From positions 1 through 33,229 of the forward strand of contig JAKQEA010000145.1 of NCBI GenBank assembly GCA_029558715.1: a stretch of 33,229 nt of DNA, given 5' to 3'. The DNA comes from Bacteroidota bacterium (GTDB lineage: Bacteria; Bacteroidota; Bacteroidia; Chitinophagales; Chitinophagaceae). Both the position numbers and the translations under genes were made by a program. Shown here piece by piece: positions 1-8,669 of the stretch. Below the pieces are notes generated by a model. That model ran no database searches. It worked only from the letters and a program-made list of their open reading frames with translations, and had not been told where the DNA came from. The number at the start of each line of letters is the position of its first letter. The first letter of the stretch is position 1.

Positions 1-6
1 AACTAT

Positions 7-1344
7 TTATTTGATGCTATCATATCTCTCATTCCACTTCTTTTCTTCTGCTGCCCACTTAGCCTGGTCAGCAGGCTTCCCTTTTGCCATTGCTTTTTTA
101 AAAGCATAAATATCAGCAAGATAGCTTGCTGCTTTTTTGTATTGTTGCTTGTCTCTTGTATGCATGTCTGCTTTTGTTGCAAAGATCGCTGCAGCTGCTT
201 CATAAGGTTCCCGGGCTCCTTCCAGCGTTTCTCCATACTCTTTATCCAGCGCATCTCTTTTAGCAATATCTTCTTTGGAAGCCATTGCGCCGGGTTTTGT
301 TCTTGCCTTCATATCTTTTGCATGAGCCTCCCTGGTGTCATTTACTTTTGAGGCTTTGTTAATAAAGTGGTCGCCAATGTACAGGAATGGAATTTCATAT
401 CCTGGTTTAGCTTTGGCGGATTTATTGAAAGCTGCAATCATTTTCTTTTCGAGTTCAGCTGCGTTAGCAGGCGGTGGTGGCGGATTATCATCCCTGGGGT
501 TCAATGTATCATAAATTATTTCACCTAACACCTGGTTAGCCTTATAGTTATCAGGATCAGCAGCAAGCACTTCTTCAAGGGCTTTTAGTTTATCTTCAAA
601 ATTGGTCATCAAACCCACTGCAAAATCTATTTTATCATAGTCGAAATAGTCGCTTTTGGGATAAAGTTGTTTTCCAAGGGCCTTATATTTCTCAAAGGAA
701 GCCATATCCTTTTTTGCAAAAGAATGACTAACCAGGAAGCGATAAACTCCTTCAAAACCGTCTCCTGCTACATTAGCATCTGCAAGCCTGGTATAATATT
801 TAGCTGCATCATCCTTGTTGCCTGAGTTTTCAGCGGTTATGGCAGCAAGAATAAGTACATTGGTATCAACAGGTACATTAATTAATTTTCTGGCGATCAA
901 AAGATCAGAGAATTCAATGGCCTTTTTTAATTTAGCAAGACCGGTTTGCCATTTCTTATTGCTATAATCAGTATATCCCGCAGTATAATAACTGGAATAA
1001 AGATTAATAGGACCATTCTGATATATAGGGTCGGACATTAATGCGAGGGACGGTTCCATTTCTTTATACTTGGCAAAAGCCGCTTCTGCTTCATTTGTAA
1101 GCTGCTCTGATGCGGGAGTATTTTTTTTATCCTCGGCCATTGCCAGCCCCGCATAGATTGCGGTTTTTAAAATATATGCTTCCGCTTTACCTGCAAATTT
1201 TGCGTTAGTGATGGCTTTATCAAAATCTGTTTTAGCTTTTTCAAGCTGGTTCAGCATCAGGGAGGTTTTAATATTGTCTATATTCTGTGCCTTCGCAATA
1301 AGGACTGACAAGCTGATCGTTAAGAGGAATAAGATCCTTTTCAT
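7..1344 (-). CDS. Exported tetratricopeptide-repeat protein
   Basis: A 445-residue protein with a clear Sec signal peptide (about residues 1-19, ending AKA-Q), so it should be periplasmic or attached on the outer face of a membrane. The rest is alpha-helical, rich in Ala, Lys and Tyr, with TPR-like helix pairs (for example around residues 120-150 and 240-275) and a Pro-rich linker of five prolines near residue 290. TPR proteins are usually scaffolds for protein complexes; no enzyme motif is visible. It starts with ATG 27 bases after the gyrA stop on the same strand, with no terminator between, so it probably shares the gyrA transcript. The specific role is unknown. Confidence 0.8.
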   Translation of the reverse strand: MKRILFLLTISLSVLIAKAQNIDNIKTSLMLNQLEKAKTDFDKAITNAKFAGKAEAYILKTAIYAGLAMAEDKKNTPASEQLTNEAEAAFAKYKEMEPSLALMSDPIYQNGPINLYSSYYTAGYTDYSNKKWQTGLAKLKKAIEFSDLLIARKLINVPVDTNVLILAAITAENSGNKDDAAKYYTRLADANVAGDGFEGVYRFLVSHSFAKKDMASFEKYKALGKQLYPKSDYFDYDKIDFAVGLMTNFEDKLKALEEVLAADPDNYKANQVLGEIIYDTLNPRDDNPPPPPANAAELEKKMIAAFNKSAKAKPGYEIPFLYIGDHFINKASKVNDTREAHAKDMKARTKPGAMASKEDIAKRDALDKEYGETLEGAREPYEAAAAIFATKADMHTRDKQQYKKAASYLADIYAFKKAMAKGKPADQAKWAAEEKKWNERYDSIK

Positions 1345-1371
1345 GTTTATTAGATTGTTTAATTAATTTTT

Positions 1372-3957
1372 TTATTTCACACTACCATCCGAAGATGAAT
1401 TTTCATCTGAAGCGGTTGCGTCATTACCCCCCTCTTTTCCTTCTGTACTTGCATCACCATTACCATTTTGTGCTGCCTGGTCATCCAGATTGGTAATAGC
1501 AGCAATTTCATCGCCTTCATCCAGCTTTATCAGTTTCACTCCCTGTGTGGCCCTGCCCTGTTCACTGATACCGCTTACCGGCATCCGGATGGTAACGCCG
1601 CTTTTACAGGTTATCATGATATCTTCTCTTTCTGCTACATCCAATATACCAACAAGGGACCCTGTTTTATCTGTTACGTTGATTGTTTTTACACCCTTGC
1701 CTCCCCTGTTTGTAAAACGGTATTCATCCACCGGTGTTCTTTTGCCAAATCCTTTCTCACTTACTACCAGCACCGTTTTTGATGCATCCGTTTCGGGATT
1801 TACACAAATCATACCAACCACCTCATCATGCTCATCATCTACTTCTATACCAGCCACACCAATGGCACCCCGCCCGGTAGCTCTTACCTTTTCTTCTGAG
1901 AAACGGATAGCCCGGCCACTTTTCACGGCCATCATTATTTCAGATTTGCCATCCGTCAGTTTTGCTTCCAGCAACTCATCCCCTTCTACGATAGTAATAG
2001 CATTTACACCGGTTTGTCTCGGGCGGCTGAAATCCTCCAATTCCGTTTTCTTAATTATACCTTTTTTAGTACACAAAACGATATTGTGTGACTTTACAAA
2101 ATCTGTATCTTTTAAATCTTTTACATCGATGATAGTCCTTACCTTATCATCCGGCGGCAATTGCATCAGGTTTTGGATGGCACGGCCCTTCCCTGTTTTC
2201 TCCCCTTCCGGAATTTCATATACATTCAGCCAGTACACTCTTCCCTTTTCGGTAAAGAAAAGCATGGTGTGATGTGTTGATGCCACAAAAAGATGTTCAA
2301 TATAATCTTCATCTCTTGTTTTTCCTCCCATTACACCCCGTCCGCCTCTTCTCTGTGCCCGGTATTCATCGGCCGGTGTCCGTTTGATATATCCAAGGTG
2401 AGAAATAGTGATAACAACATCTTCCTCCTTAATAAGGTCTTTGATTTTTACTTCATCATCCAGGTAGGTGATCTCTGTCTGTCTTTCGTCACCGAATTTT
2501 TCTTTTATTTCCAGCAATTCTGTTTTAATAATCTCAAACCTCATTCCTTCGTTGGCCAGTATTTCATTCAGGTGAGCGATCAATTTCATAAGTTCTTCAA
2601 ACTCTTCTTTGATCTTATCTCTTTCCATACCGGTCAACCGTTGCAAACGGAGTTCCAGTATCGCTTTGGCCTGTATCTCATCCAGACCCCAACCGGCATT
2701 GACGAGGTTATCTTTGGCAATATCAGGGGTGGCAGAAGAACGGATCAGGGCAATCACTTCATCAAGATGATCCAATGCAATAAGATATCCTTTTAAGATA
2801 TGTGCTCTTTTCTCGGCTTCCTGTAGTTCAAACTTTGTTCTTCTTACCACTACCTCATGCCTGAATTCTACAAACTCAGTGATTAATTCTTTCAGGTTAA
2901 GTGTCTTCGGCCTTCCTTTTACGATTGCCACGTTGTTGATACCGTAAGAAGTTTGAAGGTCGGTTAGCTTATATAGCTGATTGACGATAACATTAGCAAT
3001 AGCATCCCTTTTCAGGTCAATCACCACCCTGGTACCTTCTTTATTATTCGACTCGTTGTTTACATGTGCAATTCCTTCGATGACCTTCTCATTCACCAGT
3101 TCCCCGATACGGTTTGTCAATGCATCACGGTTTACCTGGTAAGGAACCTCTGTAATAATGATCTGTTCACGGCCACTTGGTTTTGTTTCAATACTTAATT
3201 TACCTCTTACTACTACCCTGCCCCTTCCAAAGTGCATAGCAGCTTTCACCCCTTCCATTCCATAAATAATACCTCCTGTTGGAAAATCAGGAGCTTTTAC
3301 ATGCTGCATTAATTCATCGATCGTTATTTCTCGGTTATTGATGAGAGCAACACAGCCATCAATCACCTCAGAGAGATTATGAGGCATCATATTGGTAGCC
3401 ATACCTACGGCAATCCCACTCGATCCATTTACTAATAATTGCGGAACCCTGGTCGGCAGAACAGTGGGCTCTTTCTCAGAATCATCAAAGTTTAATTGGA
3501 AATCAACAGTATCTTTTTCAATATCATCAAGCATATGCTCTGCCAGCCGCTCCAGCCTTGCTTCTGTATAACGCATCGCTGCCGGGCCATCTCCATCCTG
3601 GTTACCAAAATTTCCCTGTCCATCCACCATCGTGTAGCGCATACTCCATTCCTGTGCCATACGCACCATAGCATCGTATACAGAAGTATCTCCGTGCGGA
3701 TGATATTTACCCAACACTTCTCCTACAAGCCGGGCAGATTTTTTATAGGGTTTGTTGTAGTGAAGACCCAGTTGGTTCATTGCAAATAAAATGCGTCGGT
3801 GTACCGGTTTTAGTCCATCTCTTACATCAGGCAGGGCACGGCCCACTATTACCGACATTGAATAGTCAATATAGGCAGTCTTCATCTGCTCTTCAATATT
3901 AACTGGTATGATCCGGTTGCTGTCGTTCGTTTCCAGGGGCTCTAAATTCTCTTCCAT
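1372..3957 (-). CDS. gyrA: DNA gyrase subunit A
   Basis: An 861-residue GyrA, the DNA-breaking and rejoining subunit of type IIA topoisomerase that introduces negative supercoils with GyrB. The catalytic tyrosine is Y130 in [11 protein letters not shown]. The quinolone-determining loop is [10 protein letters not shown] at residues 86-95, with Thr (T91) where E. coli has Ser83 and Asp (D95) where it has Asp87. The C-terminal beta-pinwheel carries the GyrA-box QRRGGRG at residues 535-541, which separates gyrase from topoisomerase IV ParC. The last roughly 38 residues are an acidic Gly/Asn/Ser-rich tail of low complexity. Length is normal for Bacteroidota. ATG start; a candidate promoter lies about 80 bases upstream. 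gyrB is not in the window. Confidence 0.98.
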   Translation of the reverse strand: MEENLEPLETNDSNRIIPVNIEEQMKTAYIDYSMSVIVGRALPDVRDGLKPVHRRILFAMNQLGLHYNKPYKKSARLVGEVLGKYHPHGDTSVYDAMVRMAQEWSMRYTMVDGQGNFGNQDGDGPAAMRYTEARLERLAEHMLDDIEKDTVDFQLNFDDSEKEPTVLPTRVPQLLVNGSSGIAVGMATNMMPHNLSEVIDGCVALINNREITIDELMQHVKAPDFPTGGIIYGMEGVKAAMHFGRGRVVVRGKLSIETKPSGREQIIITEVPYQVNRDALTNRIGELVNEKVIEGIAHVNNESNNKEGTRVVIDLKRDAIANVIVNQLYKLTDLQTSYGINNVAIVKGRPKTLNLKELITEFVEFRHEVVVRRTKFELQEAEKRAHILKGYLIALDHLDEVIALIRSSATPDIAKDNLVNAGWGLDEIQAKAILELRLQRLTGMERDKIKEEFEELMKLIAHLNEILANEGMRFEIIKTELLEIKEKFGDERQTEITYLDDEVKIKDLIKEEDVVITISHLGYIKRTPADEYRAQRRGGRGVMGGKTRDEDYIEHLFVASTHHTMLFFTEKGRVYWLNVYEIPEGEKTGKGRAIQNLMQLPPDDKVRTIIDVKDLKDTDFVKSHNIVLCTKKGIIKKTELEDFSRPRQTGVNAITIVEGDELLEAKLTDGKSEIMMAVKSGRAIRFSEEKVRATGRGAIGVAGIEVDDEHDEVVGMICVNPETDASKTVLVVSEKGFGKRTPVDEYRFTNRGGKGVKTINVTDKTGSLVGILDVAEREDIMITCKSGVTIRMPVSGISEQGRATQGVKLIKLDEGDEIAAITNLDDQAAQNGNGDASTEGKEGGNDATASDENSSSDGSVK

Positions 3958-4035
3958 TTGTGTGATTTTCCTTCTTCTGTTAAGTTGATTTTTGCGTCTT
4001 TTTTAAGCCTGATTCCGGCATTTTTCCAGGGTTTG

Positions 4036-4043
4036 CAAATCTA
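4036..4043 (-). promoter_or_regulatory. Candidate gyrA promoter, -7 box TAGATTTG
   Basis: TAGATTTG matches the Bacteroidota -7 consensus TAnnTTTG exactly and would give a leader of about 75 bases before gyrA. No good TTTG is seen at -33. It partly overlaps a weaker opposite-strand box (CACCTTTG, 4051-4058, preceded by TTTG at 4032-4035) that could serve the divergent saccharopine dehydrogenase gene. Confidence 0.4.
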
Positions 4044-4057
4044 CTTTTTTCACCTTT

Positions 4058-4173
4058 GAAAACCTGATAAAAGGAGGTGTTTTTTATGCCATTTTATCCA
4101 CTCTTGTGGATTAGTTAACAGATTGAAAAACAAGCTGGTTTTATGGGTTTTTCGTCCTAATTTTCAGGTTTTC
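4058..4173 (+). promoter_or_regulatory. Possible structured 5' leader before the saccharopine dehydrogenase gene
   Basis: Two perfectly complementary 10-base arms, GAAAACCTGA (4058-4067) and TCAGGTTTTC (4164-4173), enclose a perfect 6-bp hairpin with a TCTT loop (4096-4111) and a 5-bp hairpin (AAAAC 4127-4131, GTTTT 4138-4142). Drawn as RNA this is a three-way junction ending 14 bases before the ATG at 4188. It also holds AAAGGAGGTG (4070-4079), a 10-base match to the 16S anti-Shine-Dalgarno. Complementarity is seen directly; folding and function are inference, and AT-rich DNA gives some such pairs by chance. Confidence 0.3.
4086..4118 (+). CDS. Possible 10-codon leader peptide with strong Shine-Dalgarno
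   Basis: ATG at 4086 opens a 10-codon frame (MPFYPLLWIS, stop TAA) placed 8 bases after GGAGG of the AAAGGAGGTG element. Such a complete Shine-Dalgarno is unusual in Bacteroidota, where ribosome binding sites are generally weak. A 6-bp hairpin lies inside the frame. The peptide has no run of one amino acid, so classical attenuation by codon starvation is not suggested. It may be a translated leader ORF or chance. Confidence 0.25.
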   Translation: MPFYPLLWIS

Positions 4174-4187
4174 TAACAGGATTAAGA

Positions 4188-5699
4188 ATGAAGACGATCT
4201 TATTATTTGGTGCTGGTAAATCTGCTACTGTATTAATTGATTATCTCTTGGAGAATGCAATAGCTGAGAACTGGAGTATCATTGTGGTGGATGCTGATAT
4301 TAAACTGGCTCAATCAAAAATTGGCGGTTCTGGAAATGCAAAGGCAGTCTCCTTTGATATCAATAACAACGGGGAGACAACAAAGTATATTCGCTCAGCA
4401 GATATTGTTATTTCTTTACTTCCTCCCCATCTTCATATAGAAGTGGCAAAAGAATGTGTGAGGCAGCATAAGAATTTATTGACCGCCTCCTATGTAGACG
4501 AAGAAATAAAAAAATTGCAGCCGGAGATTGATAAGCAGAAGCTCCTCTTTCTTTGTGAAATGGGACTAGATCCCGGGATCGATCATATGAGCGCCATGCA
4601 ACTTATTGATGAAATACATGCAAATGGCGGTACCATTACTTCTTTCAGATCACATTGCGGAGGATTGGTTGCACCGGAAAGCGATGATAATCCCTGGCAT
4701 TATAAAATCAGCTGGAATCCCCGCAACATTATCATGGCTGGTAAAGCAGGTGCTCATTTTCGGGAAGAAGGAAAAGAGAAAAGATTGACACACGAAGAAT
4801 TGTTTGATGCTGACCGGCTGGTAGAGATTCCTGAACTTGGTTTCTTAAGCTGGTATCCTAACCGGGATTCTCTTAGTTATACCACCTTGTACGGGCTGGA
4901 GCAGACAGATACATTCATCCGTACTACATTGCGTCATCCCGATTTTATGTATGGCTGGAAAAATATCATTGAACTGAAACTCACAGATGAAACAGCCCGG
5001 TACGAAACAGATAACAAAAGCCTGCAGCAAGTATTCAAGGAACATATGGATAAGAATGGTTTTGGTGACTGGATTAATCAGAAACTAACTGAGAGGTTTG
5101 CGGAGACAAAAGACCTCCTTGAGAACCTGATGAAGCTGATGGAAGCAGAAAATGAAGCTGCAGAAGTAGGTGAGCAGGTGCCTGAAACTTTTATGGCTGC
5201 TGATGATAAAGGGAACCTTGAAGAAGTGGAGATTGATGCTGTAAAAGATAAAGCTGCTGCGTTCCTGGCACATAAAATGCATGAAGCGAATCTTACTTTA
5301 AAACAACTTTTCTTTTTGGGCCTTGATGATGAAGAAACTTTAGTGAACAAAGGATTCTGCAGTCCGGCAGATATTCTTCAGTTTGCGGTAGAGAAAAAAC
5401 TTAGCCTTCGTCCCTACGATAAGGATATGATTGTAATGTTGCATGAGATTGAGTATATAACCGGGACAAAAAGATCTGTTACAAGGAGTTCATTGGTTGT
5501 AAAGGGAGAAAATAGCTTGAGAACGGCCATGGCAAAGACAGTAGGATTACCATTGGGCATTGCAGCTAAATTAATACTGAAGGGTAAAATTAAAATGACC
5601 GGACTTCACATACCTACTTCTAAAGATATCTATGAACCGGTACTTGCTGAACTGGCAGCACTCGGAATAAGGTTTCATGAAAAAAAAGAAGATCGTTAA
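4188..5699 (+). CDS. Saccharopine dehydrogenase family protein
   Basis: A 503-residue protein with an N-terminal Rossmann fold (GAGKSA at residues 8-13) and the saccharopine dehydrogenase middle domain (CEMGLDPGIDHMSAMQLID, about 124-142), then the family's C-terminal domain. The family interconverts saccharopine with an amino acid plus an oxo-acid semialdehyde in lysine metabolism, using NAD(P). A Glu/Ala-rich acidic stretch (about residues 310-360) looks like a flexible insertion. No lysine-ketoglutarate reductase partner is in the window, so lysine breakdown is inferred from the family and not from context; some family members act on other substrates. It is a single-gene plus-strand unit whose stop codon abuts the stop of the convergent gene. 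ATG start. Confidence 0.88.
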   Translation: MKTILLFGAGKSATVLIDYLLENAIAENWSIIVVDADIKLAQSKIGGSGNAKAVSFDINNNGETTKYIRSADIVISLLPPHLHIEVAKECVRQHKNLLTASYVDEEIKKLQPEIDKQKLLFLCEMGLDPGIDHMSAMQLIDEIHANGGTITSFRSHCGGLVAPESDDNPWHYKISWNPRNIIMAGKAGAHFREEGKEKRLTHEELFDADRLVEIPELGFLSWYPNRDSLSYTTLYGLEQTDTFIRTTLRHPDFMYGWKNIIELKLTDETARYETDNKSLQQVFKEHMDKNGFGDWINQKLTERFAETKDLLENLMKLMEAENEAAEVGEQVPETFMAADDKGNLEEVEIDAVKDKAAAFLAHKMHEANLTLKQLFFLGLDDEETLVNKGFCSPADILQFAVEKKLSLRPYDKDMIVMLHEIEYITGTKRSVTRSSLVVKGENSLRTAMAKTVGLPLGIAAKLILKGKIKMTGLHIPTSKDIYEPVLAELAALGIRFHEKKEDR

Positions 5700-6164
5700 T
5701 CAGCCCAGATTTGATTGCTGGATAATCTCTTTATGTTTGATCAGTTGCCGCCAGTAGGTGATCCACAATACCAAAGCTCCTATTCCGGTGATGAAGCCTA
5801 ATACCGGTATCAATGAACAACAAACCATTACACAATACCAGAAGCCGGTTGAATAGGTAACCCGGTTATTAATATTCTCAAGTAGTTCGCCATCACCCAT
5901 GCCGAGGAAAGAAATATCTTTTTGTGATTGGTACTCGTTCCTGATAGAATCAGCAATACGGCCAACCACAACGAATTGCCATATTAAACCAAAAACAGGA
6001 ACCAGTTGAAACCAAACTTCGAATGGCTGCATCAGCCTGTTATCCGGTTGGATAGCTTTTAAGATGTTGTACTGTGAGAGCAGGAAGAAAATATATGGTA
6101 TTAAGAAAATTAAACCTACTACCAGCACGGGATAAAAAAGTTCGTTAAAATAAAACTCAGTCAT
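5700..6164 (-). CDS. Small integral membrane protein, DUF4328-like
   Basis: A 154-residue, strongly hydrophobic protein with three to four predicted membrane spans (about residues 8-30, 48-70, 100-120, 120-140). The pattern PFEVWFQLVPVFGLIWQF followed by a short polar region and GRIADSI resembles DUF4328-type membrane proteins, whose function is not known. It starts (ATG) one base after the sirtuin stop codon, TGA-A-ATG, so the two are almost certainly co-transcribed and probably translationally coupled. Its stop abuts that of the convergent saccharopine dehydrogenase gene with no spacer. The family match is from pattern memory and is moderately sure. Confidence 0.72.
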   Translation of the reverse strand: MTEFYFNELFYPVLVVGLIFLIPYIFFLLSQYNILKAIQPDNRLMQPFEVWFQLVPVFGLIWQFVVVGRIADSIRNEYQSQKDISFLGMGDGELLENINNRVTYSTGFWYCVMVCCSLIPVLGFITGIGALVLWITYWRQLIKHKEIIQQSNLG

Positions 6165-6165
6165 T

Positions 6166-6858
6166 TCAGCTTTTTTCTTTAATCAATTGTGTCAGTTGTT
6201 TTACACCCTCAGTTGCCGGCATTTCTATGATTGTCAGTTTTTCTTTCGATGTGATGTAAGGGATTTTTTTGTCAATGACGTAAACCGGTACTTCTGGTCT
6301 TGTATAGTTCACCAGGCCTGCTGCGGGGTAAACTACCAGTGAAGTGCCTACTACGACAAATATATCAGCACTGTGAACTATTGGTATGGCTTCTTCAATT
6401 TTGGGAACAGGCTCCTCAAACCATACGATGTGCGGACGCAGCTGGGCCCCATCCTCAGCCATATCACCTATTTTTATGTCGCCTTTGATTTCATAAATTA
6501 ATGAGTGATTTTTTTCACTTCGCATTTTAAATATCTCTCCATGTAAATGAAGCACATTAGTTGATCCTGCTCTTTCATGCAGGTCGTCTATATTTTGGGT
6601 GATGATGCTGACTTCAAAATCATTTTCCAGTGCTGCTAATCCATAATGCGCCGCATTGGGCTGTACATCCAGTACGTTTTTTCTCCGGTAGTTATAAAAA
6701 TCTAATACCAGTTCCGGGTCTTTCCTCCAGGCCCTGGGTGTGGCTACATCTTCAATATTATATCCTTCCCACAGACCGTCGCTATCACGAAAAGTTTTTA
6801 AACCACTTTCAGCGCTGATACCTGCTCCTGATAACACCACCAGTTTCTTTTTTGCCAT
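6166..6858 (-). CDS. Sirtuin NAD-dependent protein deacylase, class III-like, without a zinc site
   Basis: A 230-residue sirtuin, counting from ATG 6858. It removes acyl groups from lysine using NAD. Motifs: GAGISAESG (11-19), TQNIDDLHERAG (87-98) and the catalytic histidine in LHLHGE (H106). The Y55-x-x-R58 pair in FYNYRR is the signature of class III (SIRT5/CobB-like) enzymes that prefer succinyl or malonyl lysine. The protein has no cysteine at all, so the usual four-Cys zinc ribbon is missing; the region is replaced by a short segment leading to LRPHIVWFEE. A TTG two codons upstream could extend the frame but lies inside a consensus -7 box, so ATG is preferred. It leads an operon with the membrane-protein gene 5700-6164. 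Confidence 0.92.
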   Translation of the reverse strand: MAKKKLVVLSGAGISAESGLKTFRDSDGLWEGYNIEDVATPRAWRKDPELVLDFYNYRRKNVLDVQPNAAHYGLAALENDFEVSIITQNIDDLHERAGSTNVLHLHGEIFKMRSEKNHSLIYEIKGDIKIGDMAEDGAQLRPHIVWFEEPVPKIEEAIPIVHSADIFVVVGTSLVVYPAAGLVNYTRPEVPVYVIDKKIPYITSKEKLTIIEMPATEGVKQLTQLIKEKS

Positions 6859-6861
6859 ACC

Positions 6862-6892
6862 CAAATGTAAAACAGCAAAGCCACCTTACAAA
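6862..6892 (-). promoter_or_regulatory. Candidate sirtuin promoter (TTTG-N19-TACATTTG)
   Basis: On the minus strand TTTG (6892-6889) is followed after 19 bases by TACATTTG (6869-6862), a full match to Bacteroidota -33/-7 elements. The -7 box ends three bases before the ATG at 6858, so transcription would begin at or next to the start codon and the mRNA would be leaderless. The -33 element lies in the loop of the preceding terminator hairpin. Confidence 0.45.
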
Positions 6893-6907
6893 AAGATGGC
6901 TTTGCTG
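6873..6907 (-). terminator. Hairpin terminator of the VWA lipoprotein gene
   Basis: A perfect 11-bp stem (6873-6883 paired with 6897-6907) with a 13-base loop, followed on the minus strand by GTTTTA. It lies 18 bases after the VWA gene stop. The T tract is short, so termination may be partial and some readthrough into the sirtuin gene is possible. Confidence 0.6.
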
Positions 6908-6924
6908 CATAAGTTTCAAATGGA

Positions 6925-8580
6925 TTATTTTTTTGCAAATGAAGTAGCAGCCTGCACCAGCCGTATAAATTCGGCTCTGTATCCTTCTTCATCAGTTCCT
7001 TTGGCTGATTTTGCCAAATTAATAACCTGGTTGTAACTGCCCTGCTGTTTATATTCTGAATTGCGGAGCAACATTCCGAATTCGGCAACTGCCGCGGAAA
7101 AGCGGAAGTTATCTGATGTATTACTGATAGCAATATGCTCATCTATTACAGTGTGAATAATCAGCTTACTGATTTCTTCATCGGGTTTTTTGTAGCGGAG
7201 TTTTATAGTCATAATCTCTACTGAATCGTTAACTAATTTCCTGTCGATATTTTGGTATTTCAGCAGGTCCACCGATTTGATGAATTCATCTTTCACTCCT
7301 ACAGGGATGATTTCATACAGTGCCGTTACCGTATGTCCACTACCCAGTTCTCCGGCATCTTTGGTATCGTCATTAAAATCCTCTGCGGCCAGTACCCTGT
7401 TTTCGTAACCGATAAGGCGATAGGCCTGAACTTTAGCAGGATTAAATTCAATCTGTATCTTGACATCTTTGGCAATCGTAAACAGGGTACTGCCGAATTC
7501 GTTAACCAGTACTTTTCTTGCTTCATTGATATTGTCAATATAGGAGTGGTTGCCATTTCCTTTATCAGCAAGTTGCTGCATTTTGTTATCCTTGTAGTTG
7601 CCCATACCATAACCCAGAACAGAAAGGAATACCCCACTCTTTCTTTCTTTTTCAACCAGTCTTACCAGTTCATCATCACTAGTGATCCCGATATTGAAAT
7701 CACCATCGGTGGCGAGAATGATCCGGTTATTCCCGTCTTGTATAAAATTATCCCGGGCTGTTTTATAAGCCAACAGAATACCTTCTCCGCCTGCTGTTGA
7801 ACCTCCGGCTTCAAGATTATCAATTGCTTCTTTTATCTTTAATTTATTTATCCCGCTTGTTGAGGGTAAAACTAGTCCGGCGTTACCTGCATATACAACT
7901 ATGGCTACTTTATCTTTTTCCCTTAACTGATCCACCAACATGTTCATTGATGCTTGCACCAGGGGCAATTTATTCGGCTCGTCCATGGATCCGGATACGT
8001 CTACAAGAAAAACCATGTTTGAAGGTGGCAGGTTATCAACAGGTGTTTCCTTTCCCTGCAAACCGATATGCACCAGTTTGTGCTGCGGATTCCAGGGGCA
8101 TTCGGATATTTCAGTGTTAACTGTAAATGGATCTCCATTTTTAGGTTTTGGATATATGTAATCAAAATAGTTGATCATTTCTTCAATCCGGACAGCACCA
8201 GGTGGTGGTACGGATCCATTTTGCAAGTAGCGCCTTACATTGCTGTAAGCCGCTTCATCAACATCAATTGAGAAAGTTGACAGAGGGTTTTGTACTGAGG
8301 CAAGGAAATTATTTTCAACAATATTATCGTAATCCTCTGTATTAAACTTGCCTTCTTCTATTAACCCGTCTTTTACTTCACTATCTGCTTTGATTTCAGG
8401 TTGTGCATATCTTGACTCTTCTTGTTCTTGGAGTGGCGGCTTTGACTCGGTGCCGACTGTTGATTTCAAGTATTCAAGTTGTTTGTCGTCTTTGGTTGTG
8501 GGGTTGCTGCTTTTTTGTGTATCACAGGCAATAACACCACAGAGCAGCAAGGCTGCTATCACAGCGATTTTGATTTTCAT
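6925..8580 (-). CDS. VWA-domain lipoprotein, YfbK-like
   Basis: A 551-residue lipoprotein: signal peptide with lipobox VIAC, lipidated Cys19. No acidic run follows the cysteine, so an export-to-surface signal is not evident. After a charged linker comes the conserved N-terminal module (FSIDVDEAAYSNVRRYL, PPPGAVRIEEMINYFDY), then a von Willebrand A domain from about residue 188. The metal-ion site DVSGS is at 194-198, with the further site residues in GGSTAGG and LATDGD. The C-terminal part matches the DUF3520 region usually found in these proteins. VWA domains bind partners through a divalent metal; the cellular role of this family is not established. It is flanked on both sides by terminator-like hairpins, so it is probably a single-gene unit. 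Confidence 0.9.
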   Translation of the reverse strand: MKIKIAVIAALLLCGVIACDTQKSSNPTTKDDKQLEYLKSTVGTESKPPLQEQEESRYAQPEIKADSEVKDGLIEEGKFNTEDYDNIVENNFLASVQNPLSTFSIDVDEAAYSNVRRYLQNGSVPPPGAVRIEEMINYFDYIYPKPKNGDPFTVNTEISECPWNPQHKLVHIGLQGKETPVDNLPPSNMVFLVDVSGSMDEPNKLPLVQASMNMLVDQLREKDKVAIVVYAGNAGLVLPSTSGINKLKIKEAIDNLEAGGSTAGGEGILLAYKTARDNFIQDGNNRIILATDGDFNIGITSDDELVRLVEKERKSGVFLSVLGYGMGNYKDNKMQQLADKGNGNHSYIDNINEARKVLVNEFGSTLFTIAKDVKIQIEFNPAKVQAYRLIGYENRVLAAEDFNDDTKDAGELGSGHTVTALYEIIPVGVKDEFIKSVDLLKYQNIDRKLVNDSVEIMTIKLRYKKPDEEISKLIIHTVIDEHIAISNTSDNFRFSAAVAEFGMLLRNSEYKQQGSYNQVINLAKSAKGTDEEGYRAEFIRLVQAATSFAKK

Positions 8581-8639
8581 GGCTATTTTTTATGAATTAC
8601 AGAATAAAGATGCTGTTCCGGAAGTTTTGCATAAAATCA

Positions 8640-8663
8640 ATCCCGTTTCTTTTGAAACGGGAT
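8640..8663 (-). terminator. Perfect 10-bp hairpin downstream of the lipocalin-like gene
   Basis: ATCCCGTTTC-TTTT-GAAACGGGAT, a perfect 10-bp stem with a tetraloop just after the stop of the gene at 8670. On the minus strand it is followed by TGATTTTATG, a weak T tract. It probably separates this gene from the VWA gene. Confidence 0.55.
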
Positions 8664-8669
8664 CAATTC

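Noticed and set aside
4070-4079. CACCTCCTTT on the minus strand as a fragment of a 16S rRNA 3' end
   Set aside because: The match is limited to these 10 bases; flanking bases do not fit 16S rRNA.
6798-7142. 114-codon minus-strand frame between the VWA and sirtuin genes
   Set aside because: It overlaps both genes in another frame and has no family-like sequence.
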